Origin: a virus
DNA: 40,739 nt
Virus record (IMG/VR): IMGVR_UViG_3300031673_000174
Span: 1 to 40,739 of that record
Direction: 5' to 3' (one strand)
Part shown: piece after piece, positions 28,892-36,484 of the stretch
Layout: each line of letters opens with the position of its first letter
How positions within the stretch are numbered: position 1 is the first letter of the stretch
Notes under the pieces: model-generated
The model's database searches: none
Seen by the model: the letters and a program-made list of their open reading frames with translations, nothing else
What the model was told of the DNA's origin: nothing
Program-made: the position numbers and the translations under genes

Positions 28892-29191
28892 CTAGTAGAT
28901 ATAGACTCTCCAAGGAATCAGCTCAATCGTTGTACTCTCACCTACGAACTGGACCCGGATGAGATGTGCACCAAGATCAAGTCCTGCTTTGGCAGTTAAG
29001 GTACTCAAACATGATAGACAAATGACTCCTAACTGATGCTCAACTGGAACAACTCGATGCCACAATTCATCACTGACTGTATAATCAAAAGCGGTATGAT
29101 GACCACAATGCGAACAGGGCAAACAGAGCCCATCGCCGATGCCTTCCGGCCAAGCTTCCCCGTCTGCAATGTGGTGAACTTCTATTGTCAT
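28892..29191 (-). CDS. Hypothetical zinc-ribbon protein
   Basis: 99 residues: MTIEVHHIADGEAWPEGIGD, CLPCSHCGHHTAFDYTVSDE, then ICLSCLSTL. Four Cys in two CxxC pairs are consistent with one zinc ribbon. The remaining part ends in IELIPWRVYIY. It lies between the large Trp/Cys-rich virion protein and the Cys-rich 28368-28877 gene. Function unknown. Confidence 0.6.
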   Translation of the reverse strand: MTIEVHHIADGEAWPEGIGDGLCLPCSHCGHHTAFDYTVSDELWHRVVPVEHQLGVICLSCLSTLTAKAGLDLGAHLIRVQFVGESTTIELIPWRVYIY

Positions 29192-29216
29192 GGTCTCTGC
29201 CGCAGTTAAGGTGCTT

Positions 29217-30656
29217 TCACGAGCATGGCGTAGCGTCCAGTCCGCAGATTTCTCCCCAGTTCAAGTACCCATTGATATTAAGATTCAGGCTGACGGTACC
29301 CTGCCACAAGTCCAGGTCTTCAAGGTCGTCGAAGATCGTACCGGGGGGTAGGGCCGTGTACCGCGTTCGCTTGGCCGCGATATGCTGATCGTGCAGGTTC
29401 CGGGCGAAACAGCAACAGGTATTCCCCGGATCGGCGTTGCCGGAACCCGGATCGTCTACGTCCGGCCATAGCGGACTTGTTAAGTGCCCCAACTCGCCCC
29501 GCCATTCGACGCTGGGAATGCCCGAGATACTGACGGGCGGCAAAAACCAGCCGCCGCGCTCGGCTACTTCCGCCCCCAGTGCCGCCGTGGCTTTGACTAC
29601 CGCAGTGCCCGGTGTGATTTCCGCACCCTGATCGTCTGCGAGATAGGTTTCGCCCGTGATCCGTAGCTGTATTGCCGCATGGACCCAGCCCACAGACGGG
29701 CTCCCGCCGCCGATGCGATTCACTAGCAAGAGCCACATTTGAACTTGGGCCGCGCGTAGCCGGAAGCTACCCGCTAGTTCCGCCGATGTGCCCGCCAGCC
29801 GGTACGTGACGGGTACGATCTCCTCGTCGTCGTCCCACAGGATCGACGCCCAGTAGTCCCCGTGGTCCAAGTCCCATATGTTACCTTCGCCAGGTATCTC
29901 CTCCCAGCGGTACACCCGGTCCAGCGTGGGCTGGGCCGTGATCGCATCCAACGCCAGGTTTCGCAAAGCCCGAATCCCCGGATGCTCGATCTTGCCGGGA
30001 ATCGTCCGATAGCGCGGACGCTGGAAGTAGACTCCGATCTGTTCCCAAATCGCTTTGTGTGCGTTGTTGGGATATGCGCCATGCACGCCACCATTTTCAA
30101 TCTCGCGGCCCCAGCACCAGTGATTCAGCAGCCCCGTACACGTATGCTGATCGTGGACTAAGATCAGCCCCTCCGCGTAGCTGTCCCCGTACATGGTTAC
30201 GTCGATGGGCGTCCAATGGATTCCGGTGTCCGGATGTCCGTGCCAGTTGCTCGGTACGCACCAGAGGTCGTGGCCTTGCACTTCTCCTGATCCCTCGATG
30301 ATCCGGGCACACGTCGAATTGAGGCCGCTCCACGGCAAACACCCCCACTCCCTGTCAGCGCCAGACGGCTCAGGCATGTAGCACGGAGCCATCCAAAAGT
30401 ACGTCGCCCCGCCACCCTTGAATCGCCGAAACTGATTTGTATACCAGGTGACCCGATGACCGTAAGCATCTACCCCGTCGCCATACCAGTTGGGCGTTCC
30501 AGCGACTTCTCTCGCCACGGGATACAATCTCCGAGCGCCGGTAGTCAGTAACGGTCGCGGAAGACTGCCGGTGAAGTCATTGCAGTGGTCAGTACCCGGC
30601 TCGCAGTCCGGGCAATCCTCCAAGCACCACCAACAGAAGTTATCCCAACTTCCCAT
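29217..30656 (-). CDS. Large Trp/Cys-rich virion-associated protein of unknown type
   Basis: 479 residues. It begins MGSWDNFCWWCLEDCPDCEP and is rich in Trp, Gly and Cys throughout. A middle with HPDTGIHWTPIDVTMYGDSY, LILVHDQHTCTGLLNHWCWG is followed by a beta-rich C-terminal half (GSFRLRAAQVQMWLLLVNRI, AAIQLRITGETYLADDQGAE). The ending GTVSLNLNINGYLNWGEICG is fibre-like. It lies at the distal end of the tail operon and is probably a surface or fibre protein. An enzymatic role cannot be excluded. No family recognised. Confidence 0.55.
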   Translation of the reverse strand: MGSWDNFCWWCLEDCPDCEPGTDHCNDFTGSLPRPLLTTGARRLYPVAREVAGTPNWYGDGVDAYGHRVTWYTNQFRRFKGGGATYFWMAPCYMPEPSGADREWGCLPWSGLNSTCARIIEGSGEVQGHDLWCVPSNWHGHPDTGIHWTPIDVTMYGDSYAEGLILVHDQHTCTGLLNHWCWGREIENGGVHGAYPNNAHKAIWEQIGVYFQRPRYRTIPGKIEHPGIRALRNLALDAITAQPTLDRVYRWEEIPGEGNIWDLDHGDYWASILWDDDEEIVPVTYRLAGTSAELAGSFRLRAAQVQMWLLLVNRIGGGSPSVGWVHAAIQLRITGETYLADDQGAEITPGTAVVKATAALGAEVAERGGWFLPPVSISGIPSVEWRGELGHLTSPLWPDVDDPGSGNADPGNTCCCFARNLHDQHIAAKRTRYTALPPGTIFDDLEDLDLWQGTVSLNLNINGYLNWGEICGLDATPCS

Positions 30657-31099
30657 CAGCCTTGATCCCCGGCCATCGTCGAACCGAACAATGCCTCATA
30701 AGTGAACGGCAACTCGAACGGCGTCAGCCCCAGCAACTCGCCTAGACCGTCCGCGTCCTCGTCCGGCGTGTTGACATACCATTCGCCCAAAGTGTAGTGT
30801 GCCATCCCGCGAATACCTGAGCAGAGTAATGGGTGCATCGAACCGTCTGAGGGGTCGATGATCAGGCCCCAGCCCAGATGCTGCATACAACCCGGCCCGC
30901 CATCCGCTTCTGCCTCCTCCAACGAGAGTAACTGCATACCGCTATACGGATCGGCATCCGGTTCGCCAGCAGGCAAGATGACCGGCTGCATCGTCAGGAA
31001 CCCGCAGCGGTCGATGGGCGTCGTCCGATCCCATTCGTCGGCATCGGGCCAGCCATCATAGGGCTTGGGGGGCGGTTCGGTTCCCGGCTCAATCGGCAT
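30656..31099 (-). CDS. Hypothetical acidic protein
   Basis: 147 residues, strongly acidic with a Pro-rich start (MPIEPGTEPPPKPYDGWPDA). LIIDPSDGSMHPLLCSGIRG and HYTLGEWYVNTPDEDADGLG follow. The stop overlaps the ATG of the 29217-30656 gene (TGATG-like join at 30656). It is in the tail operon between two other unknowns. Function unknown. Confidence 0.5.
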   Translation of the reverse strand: MPIEPGTEPPPKPYDGWPDADEWDRTTPIDRCGFLTMQPVILPAGEPDADPYSGMQLLSLEEAEADGGPGCMQHLGWGLIIDPSDGSMHPLLCSGIRGMAHYTLGEWYVNTPDEDADGLGELLGLTPFELPFTYEALFGSTMAGDQG

Positions 31100-31103
31100 G
31101 GCG

Positions 31104-31541
31104 TCACGCTCCGCACCCGCTCCGCGTCGAATCGACGGGCACCGCGATCAAATGGATTTTCGGCAAGTCGAGCACGTACTTGTAGCCGCCGATCGTGATC
31201 GCCGCCAAGATCGTGGCACTTTCATCGGGGGTCTGATCGGGGTCCGGCCACAGCAATCCCGCATACCAGGACGACGGAATCCACGGCCAGGCGTAGTACG
31301 TTTCGTCCGTTTCCCCGACTTCATAGCCGCCGCTGTCGGCATCCGTGATCGACACCTTGCGCCCGATGAAGGTGTAGGAGTTGACCTGGCTGACCAGCAG
31401 CACGAACTCAATCGAACCGCCCACAGCCCCGCGATGACTGACGGGAGTACCATGCTCTTGCACAAGGGGCGGCTCGCCTTCGCGGTAAGCGCTGCGGAGT
31501 CGGTCCTGCCGTCGCTGCTCATCGGGTACGTTTACGGGCAT
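31104..31541 (-). CDS. Hypothetical tail-region protein
   Basis: 145 residues. A charged start (MPVNVPDEQRRQDRLRSAYR) is followed by beta strands GSIEFVLLVSQVNSYTFIGR, SITDADSGGYEVGETDETYY and TILAAITIGGYKYVLDLPKI. It overlaps the preceding gene by 10 bp. Probably a structural component of the fibre or baseplate on context; no family recognised. Confidence 0.5.
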   Translation of the reverse strand: MPVNVPDEQRRQDRLRSAYREGEPPLVQEHGTPVSHRGAVGGSIEFVLLVSQVNSYTFIGRKVSITDADSGGYEVGETDETYYAWPWIPSSWYAGLLWPDPDQTPDESATILAAITIGGYKYVLDLPKIHLIAVPVDSTRSGCGA

Positions 31542-32311
31542 CGGGGCGAATCCAATTTCCAGTCATCGAGGGCATAATCATAGAGCTGCAACGCCGAGCC
31601 CGCCGGATAAACGGGCGGCGTCGTGTATTCGTTTTGCTCCTCCTCATCGTCGCTATTCGACGCGCGCATTCCGAACATGATGGCTGTCGCCACGGAATAA
31701 TTGATCGGCGACCGGAAAGTATGCCGCCCTGCCACGCCGTTCCATTCCTGATAGGCCAAGGTCGTAACGGGGTCCGTCAGCGGAGTCCCCCAGTCCATTC
31801 CTCCGGCGACTGTTCCGCCATATAGGCGGAAGCGATAAGGTGTGCCGCCGGGCATCATGGGGTCAACCGAAAAGTCGATCTTAAAGCCGGTGTCGATTAG
31901 CGCCGTGGCCACTAAGTTCAAAGGCCGGTGCGGTAGCGTGTTGTCCAGGAATGATCCGCCCGAATCGAAATCCAAGCGGACGATAGGACCGGGCTCCAGG
32001 TCGATCTGACCATTGCCCTCCACGTGCCGCGCTCGGTAGTGGTAGCTCTGATCGGCGACGTGCACGAAGGTCGTATTGTTCTTGACCTCCGCCACCGGCG
32101 ATCCGCCATATTCGGCGGGCTCCGCTCCGCAAACCACCCACGCCTCTTCGCGGGGATTCAATAGCCGCCGTTCGAGAAGCAACAGCCCCTCCCCGACGCG
32201 AACCCCCAGCCCCTCGGCTACTGTCCCGCCGAGCGGATAATCCCACACGTTCTCGCCGAAAGTGTTAAGATCACGTGCCGCCGCGACTTGATGTGCTAGG
32301 TAACTGCTCAC
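31532..32311 (-). CDS. Probable minor tail/baseplate protein
   Basis: 259 residues, beta-rich: ARDLNTFGENVWDYPLGGTV, LLLERRLLNPREEAWVVCGA, VADQSYHYRARHVEGNGQID, then a lectin- or jelly-roll-like C-terminal part (GTPYRFRLYGGTVAGGMDWG). It overlaps its neighbours by 4 and 10 bp in the tail operon. Role inferred from context only. Confidence 0.5.
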   Translation of the reverse strand: MSSYLAHQVAAARDLNTFGENVWDYPLGGTVAEGLGVRVGEGLLLLERRLLNPREEAWVVCGAEPAEYGGSPVAEVKNNTTFVHVADQSYHYRARHVEGNGQIDLEPGPIVRLDFDSGGSFLDNTLPHRPLNLVATALIDTGFKIDFSVDPMMPGGTPYRFRLYGGTVAGGMDWGTPLTDPVTTLAYQEWNGVAGRHTFRSPINYSVATAIMFGMRASNSDDEEEQNEYTTPPVYPAGSALQLYDYALDDWKLDSPRCP

Positions 32312-32823
32312 GGCGTGTATTCATCCCACGTGGAAATGTGCTCGGAACCATCCAGCCCTTCAGTCTGCTTGCGGTGCATCATCACACTATCATCGCTTAC
32401 CCGGTGGAACGTATCATAGGCCGCTTCGCGGTGGAATACGTGCTTGCCGAAGAGCCGGTCGTACAGGTCCAGCAGAGTTTGATCGTCACCCACGGTCAGC
32501 GTGATAAGCTCAATCGCCGGGTCGATCCCGACGCCCTCGACGGAGAGAATCACCCAGTCGGCACCCGAGGCGAAAGCGGCGTCCGGCCAGTCGACTCGAT
32601 ATGAACCGGCGCGCGCCTCATAGGCATGATTATCCGAATGAGCGGCGTTCAGACTACCTAGAGCCGTGGCGTCAACCTTAGCAGCCACCGTCTCGCCTTG
32701 GCGCCAATAATAGAGGTCGATATCCGCAATGGTGTAGCCGGTCTCAGGCGCACCCGTCACCGCGTTGCGGAGAACAACCGGCAAGGATACGTCCGTGGAA
32801 TCAATCTTGATCTCATGGGCCAT
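32308..32823 (-). CDS. Putative receptor-binding/fibre-associated structural protein
   Basis: 171 residues. The opening (MAHEIKIDSTDVSLPVVLRN, then GAPETGYTIADIDLYYWRQG) resembles the start of many small phage tail proteins that carry an Ig-like or upper-baseplate domain (TGxxxxDidLyyxRxG). AYEARAGSYRVDWPDAAFAS continues the domain. The C-terminal 50 residues are helical and His/Met-rich. It is coupled to the beta-helix protein upstream. Confidence 0.55.
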   Translation of the reverse strand: MAHEIKIDSTDVSLPVVLRNAVTGAPETGYTIADIDLYYWRQGETVAAKVDATALGSLNAAHSDNHAYEARAGSYRVDWPDAAFASGADWVILSVEGVGIDPAIELITLTVGDDQTLLDLYDRLFGKHVFHREAAYDTFHRVSDDSVMMHRKQTEGLDGSEHISTWDEYTP

Positions 32824-34139
32824 TAGAGTTGCCTCCCGCTACGCATTCCCGCCGGTCCCCGCAAGCCCGGTGCCGACTGATAAGCGCCCAGGTCCGGGTA
32901 GCCGTAAAAGGCTGGCGTCGATGATAAGTTGGCTACCTCGTGGGCAATCGCCCGGCACAAAGCGCCACCGCCCGCTACGTTGTTCAACCGGAAGTCGCCG
33001 CCGCCGACTAGGCACTTCTTTTGGGCTGCCGCAGTTATCTGCGGGCTACAGAGAATGGCATCCGTTCCAACAGACAAGATGTAAGTAGTTTCGCTGTCGT
33101 CGAAATACACTTCATCGCCGATCTGTGCCCCCGGCCATTGCGCTCCGGTCAAATCCTCAATCGAGGTATTCGCTCCAAAGTCCGTCGCCGTTGCACCGGA
33201 TGCCCCGGCAGCCAGCGCATAGTGCGGTGCGGCCTGTACGAACGGGTCAGCCGTCAGAGCGATGACATTGCCGAAGTAGTCCGTGCCGTTGATCCCGCCG
33301 GACGTATTGCCGTAGTGAGCGAAGTTCTCCAGAAGCGGCCAGTAGTCGCTACAGTCGATGCCGTAGGTGCTGTTAAGGGCTGCGATGCAATTGCGAATGA
33401 TCGCCGTGAACATGACAAAAGGCGCCACCCCGTAACCAGTATTGCCATAGAACACACACTCATCAGCAAGATAGTACGGCCAATAAAGCCCAACGCCGCC
33501 GTTGTAAGCGAATGTACTCCGAATTGCGCTCAGAACACTATACGCGCCATGACTGCCGTTCCTTCTAAACATGCTGTCAATCACGCGGACCAGCCCGCCG
33601 CCATTCACTCCATATCGGGCATTGTGATAACCGAGGCATCGCAGTAAATGAGTCTGAGCACCGAGAATCGACCAACCGTCATAACAGTCACTCGCTTTGC
33701 AATCAATGAACCGGCAATAGTCCGCATTCGCGCCTACGGTGATACCGTTGTTCGGCGTTAAACCGTCCGTGTTCTGGAAGGTTGTCCTGAACCACAACCA
33801 GACGTCCGCCGTTACCATATCCAGAACAGGGAACGCCCCGCCACCAGCATCAATCACCACCTGAGCATCGGCAGTATCCGCCGCATTCCGCCCCACTACG
33901 TAAATCGGATTGCTTGTAGCCGCGTCGCAGTTGATCGTTATCGCGGCACCGATAGTAAGCGGCACGTCAGCACATGCGTGTATCTTGGTGCCGTTGGCCG
34001 GTGGGTTTGGATCGGCGTTGATAATATCCCAAATATCGTCGGCGGCGTTGGGGTCCACACCCGCCGCGTTAGCTAGGCTGGTGCCGTCCTTGGCGCCTTG
34101 CGGCGTCTGCCTAAACCAGAGTTCACTTGGTAGGGCCAT
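32823..34139 (-). CDS. Right-handed beta-helix tailspike-like protein
   Basis: 438 residues from ATG 34139 (GGAAGG upstream). The start ELWFRQTPQGAKDGTSLANA is the DGTSLANA opening common to phage parallel beta-helix proteins. The middle shows repeated short strand units (DYCRFIDCKASDCYDGWSIL, DSMFRRNGSHGAYSVLSAIR, DECVFYGNTGYGVAPFVMFT) typical of a right-handed beta-helix. The C-terminus AFYGYPDLGAYQS ends in the usual D/G-AxQ form. It probably binds or degrades host surface glycan; no catalytic residues can be assigned. Confidence 0.75.
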   Translation of the reverse strand: MALPSELWFRQTPQGAKDGTSLANAAGVDPNAADDIWDIINADPNPPANGTKIHACADVPLTIGAAITINCDAATSNPIYVVGRNAADTADAQVVIDAGGGAFPVLDMVTADVWLWFRTTFQNTDGLTPNNGITVGANADYCRFIDCKASDCYDGWSILGAQTHLLRCLGYHNARYGVNGGGLVRVIDSMFRRNGSHGAYSVLSAIRSTFAYNGGVGLYWPYYLADECVFYGNTGYGVAPFVMFTAIIRNCIAALNSTYGIDCSDYWPLLENFAHYGNTSGGINGTDYFGNVIALTADPFVQAAPHYALAAGASGATATDFGANTSIEDLTGAQWPGAQIGDEVYFDDSETTYILSVGTDAILCSPQITAAAQKKCLVGGGDFRLNNVAGGGALCRAIAHEVANLSSTPAFYGYPDLGAYQSAPGLRGPAGMRSGRQL

Positions 34140-34440
34140 CGTCAAACCTTCCATTCCGCTTGATTCGTAAAACCTCCCGCCGATGAGAGAGAGATATGAT
34201 GAATAGCAATAGGCCCGTTAACCCCAGCGGCATAGCGTACTCGAATCGGATGCCGGTTACACCCGCCACGTTCACCCCGCCCTGCTGGTCAGCGACGATA
34301 CTCTCCGCGCGCCCGGCCAGCGGGGCGGTTAGGGTCGCCCCTTCCCGCCCCGCTGTTACCTTGCGCAGTGACGCACAACCCGCGCTAAGGGCCGGAACGC
34401 AGAGGATAGAAAAGAGGGCGAGTACCCCGCAGAGTCTCAT
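34123..34440 (-). CDS. Lipoprotein with C-terminal membrane helix; candidate one-piece spanin
   Basis: 105 residues. Signal peptide MRLCGVLALFSILCVPALSA ends in lipobox LSAGC (Cys22). A soluble middle (LRKVTAGREGATLTAPLAGR) follows, then a transmembrane helix at about 70-85 (PLGLTGLLLFIISL) and a basic cytoplasmic end. An outer-membrane lipid anchor plus C-terminal inner-membrane helix is the topology of unimolecular spanins such as T1 gp11, which fuse the two membranes in lysis. No endolysin was recognised beside it, so the assignment is tentative. Confidence 0.5.
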   Translation of the reverse strand: MRLCGVLALFSILCVPALSAGCASLRKVTAGREGATLTAPLAGRAESIVADQQGGVNVAGVTGIRFEYAMPLGLTGLLLFIISLSHRREVLRIKRNGRFDDGPTK

Positions 34441-34709
34441 TAGTCAGGGCCGCTTGCAACGGGTTCCGCATCATCAACGGGTATCTCTTTATCACCGCCT
34501 GCGAAACCGAAGATCAACTCCCACAGCTTGTCCTTGAGCGTGATCTCAATCACCGGGTCGGTCTTCACAATCGGCGTTTGGTAGAATCCCCACTTCGTGC
34601 TCTGCTCGAACCCGAAGCTCCCGTGATTCGTCGTGCAGCCAACTCCGCCAAGCAGCCCGCACACTGCCACCAGGCACACCATCACGCTTGCAATCGTCCA
34701 TCGTTTCAT
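34440..34709 (-). CDS. Small lipoprotein
   Basis: 89 residues. A signal peptide (MKRWTIASVMVCLVAVCGLL) ends at GGVGC (Cys25), then TTNHGSFGFEQSTKWGFYQ and an acidic tail. It starts after AAGGAGACAAGACG. It abuts the following lipoprotein/membrane gene (stop and start overlap at 34440), so the two envelope proteins are made together. It could be an outer-membrane partner in lysis or a superinfection-exclusion lipoprotein. Confidence 0.6.
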   Translation of the reverse strand: MKRWTIASVMVCLVAVCGLLGGVGCTTNHGSFGFEQSTKWGFYQTPIVKTDPVIEITLKDKLWELIFGFAGGDKEIPVDDAEPVASGPD

Positions 34710-34721
34710 CGTCTTGTCTCC

Positions 34722-35984
34722 TTATGCTCTGTGTTCTAAGTAACCTTCGATACAGACCGATACGTCTGACCCCGCCACACCGCTCCCAACTTGCTCGATC
34801 TGTACGTCTATCATCGAGCCCGCCGCCGCCGAATGCGGAGTGCCCAGGATTGCTGAGCCTGTATTCGCCGCTGCCGCGATCTGGCACATGTTCCCTTGTA
34901 CGTCCGAAAAGATCGAAGCCGTATCGTCTCGCACGTCGATAATCATGGCCGCTCCCGTCGGGGCTGTGACCGCGTAGGCCGTCACCTTCGTAATGATACA
35001 CCCGCAGTTAGCCGGGACAAACCACTTGGGGTTCTGTACGGCTACCGCCGCCGCGCCATCTAAGTAGATCAGCGTGGAGAACGGGATCGAATACTGCTCG
35101 ACAGTCCCCGTCCCGCCGCGTGATTCCGGTAAGGCCGCCGCCGTGGTGGCGTTGGTATCGGAGAGGTCGATCGCCGTGAAGGCCGGGTCAGCCGCCGCAC
35201 CTTGACTGAGCAGCGGTATCCCCGTTGTCCCCGGCGCTATGGGTGTCACCGCTGCCGTGCCGGACCCGATCAGCACGTTGTGATCCGTTAAAGCCGCCGC
35301 ACCCGTGCCGCCGTCCTCGACGGCTACCGTCTTGCCCGTATGATACACGTCTTGAGCAGCTACCCCGTCGTGGAAAGTCAAGTCGGCCCCGTTGCGGCGG
35401 ATTCGCCCAATAGCGCTGGCATCCGCCACCGCATCGTCAAGCTCGATTTCGTCGACGTTCACAACGTCGTTGCCGTCCACGTCGACATCTTCGGTTGCCG
35501 CGTTCGCCGCCCAGCCCTCGGAAGAGCCCTTGCCGTAGTTATAGTGGCGGACATCCGTGACCGACGTTATCGCCGCCGCTCCCGCCACCACGATGGCCAG
35601 CGGACGATGCTCAGTACCCGGCCAGCCTACCGCGTCGGTGACGATCTTGAGCGTTTCGTCGGTATCCAGATACACATAGTTCGTGTCGCTGGCGGTGACT
35701 GCTTGGCCGGTGGCCCCCTCGAAGTGGTAGTGGGTCGCGGCGATCTCGTATCGCATCGGGAAAGCGCCGATCGTCAAACCCGCCTGGCCGATGACGTACC
35801 CGCCCATGACATCGGCCACAGCATCGCGTAGCCGCTTGCCCTCCCGCATAAACTCCCGCAAGCAATCTGCCCCCGCCGTATCCTCCGCGATATGGGGGAT
35901 CGCGCTCCGGGTATGCGTAGTGCCCTCTAGGGCTTCCGCGTCCCCGTCGCTGATCGTCTTCCAGGCCGGGAATGTCTCTGCCAT
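34722..35984 (-). CDS. Tail fibre protein
   Basis: 420 residues. Residues 1-150 include FMREGKRLRDAVADVMGGYV and a strand-rich domain (ATHYHFEGATGQAVTASDTN, YVYLDTDETLKIVTDAVGWP). A shaft follows with Gly/Thr/Ala repeats (AVEDGGTGAAALTDHNVLIG, SGTAAVTPIAPGTTGIPLLS, ESRGGTGTVEQYSI), as in many fibre and collar proteins. The C-terminal domain (PKWFVPANCGCIITKVTAYA ... CIEGYLEHRA) is a jelly-roll-like tip. The stop overlaps no gene; the next gene starts 13 bp on. Confidence 0.75.
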   Translation of the reverse strand: MAETFPAWKTISDGDAEALEGTTHTRSAIPHIAEDTAGADCLREFMREGKRLRDAVADVMGGYVIGQAGLTIGAFPMRYEIAATHYHFEGATGQAVTASDTNYVYLDTDETLKIVTDAVGWPGTEHRPLAIVVAGAAAITSVTDVRHYNYGKGSSEGWAANAATEDVDVDGNDVVNVDEIELDDAVADASAIGRIRRNGADLTFHDGVAAQDVYHTGKTVAVEDGGTGAAALTDHNVLIGSGTAAVTPIAPGTTGIPLLSQGAAADPAFTAIDLSDTNATTAAALPESRGGTGTVEQYSIPFSTLIYLDGAAAVAVQNPKWFVPANCGCIITKVTAYAVTAPTGAAMIIDVRDDTASIFSDVQGNMCQIAAAANTGSAILGTPHSAAAGSMIDVQIEQVGSGVAGSDVSVCIEGYLEHRA

Positions 35985-36484
35985 TAAGCTGCCTCCGTGG
36001 CCAGCGCCACGTCAAAAGTCGCGGTATCGGTCCCCGCGTCATAGTTGTCAAGGGTGAACGTGTTAACCGGCGTCGGATTGTCCGTCGATATCCAGCCGGT
36101 GAACTCCTGTACACCGCCAAATACGGATTGCCCGGTCTGGTCATACATCCGCAAGCCGAATTTGGCTTGTCCATAGCCGCGTGACGCTCGGAAGGCTACC
36201 ACCAAACGCGGCGGGATATTACCGTAAGGATCAACGCCGTACCGCTGAAGGCCGTACACCCCCGCCCGCCGGGCCTGACCATTCAACCGGCCCCGCCCAT
36301 ACGGATGTTTCCCGTAACCCCGCGCCCGAATCTGACCGGGGAACACGTCGATCGGAGCGCGATTCAGCGGCGGGCTCGCATAATCCACCGTCCCATCGTA
36401 TTCGTCCCAATAGATCGAAGCCTTGTCTCCGGCGTCGGCTTCATCGGGGACCGCCATCAGCAACTGAAGTACCTGATCGGCCAT
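35984..36484 (-). CDS. Hypothetical tail protein, Tyr/Gly-rich
   Basis: 166 residues. A short charged start is followed by an unusual Gly/Tyr/Arg-rich stretch (RARGYGKHPYGRGRLNGQAR, RAGVYGLQRYGVDPYGNIPP) with repeated YG-x-x-PYG units. A beta domain RMYDQTGQSVFGGVQEFTGW comes after it. The repeats may be a flexible adhesive linker. Start and stop each overlap neighbouring genes by one base. No family recognised. Confidence 0.55.
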   Translation of the reverse strand: MADQVLQLLMAVPDEADAGDKASIYWDEYDGTVDYASPPLNRAPIDVFPGQIRARGYGKHPYGRGRLNGQARRAGVYGLQRYGVDPYGNIPPRLVVAFRASRGYGQAKFGLRMYDQTGQSVFGGVQEFTGWISTDNPTPVNTFTLDNYDAGTDTATFDVALATEAA

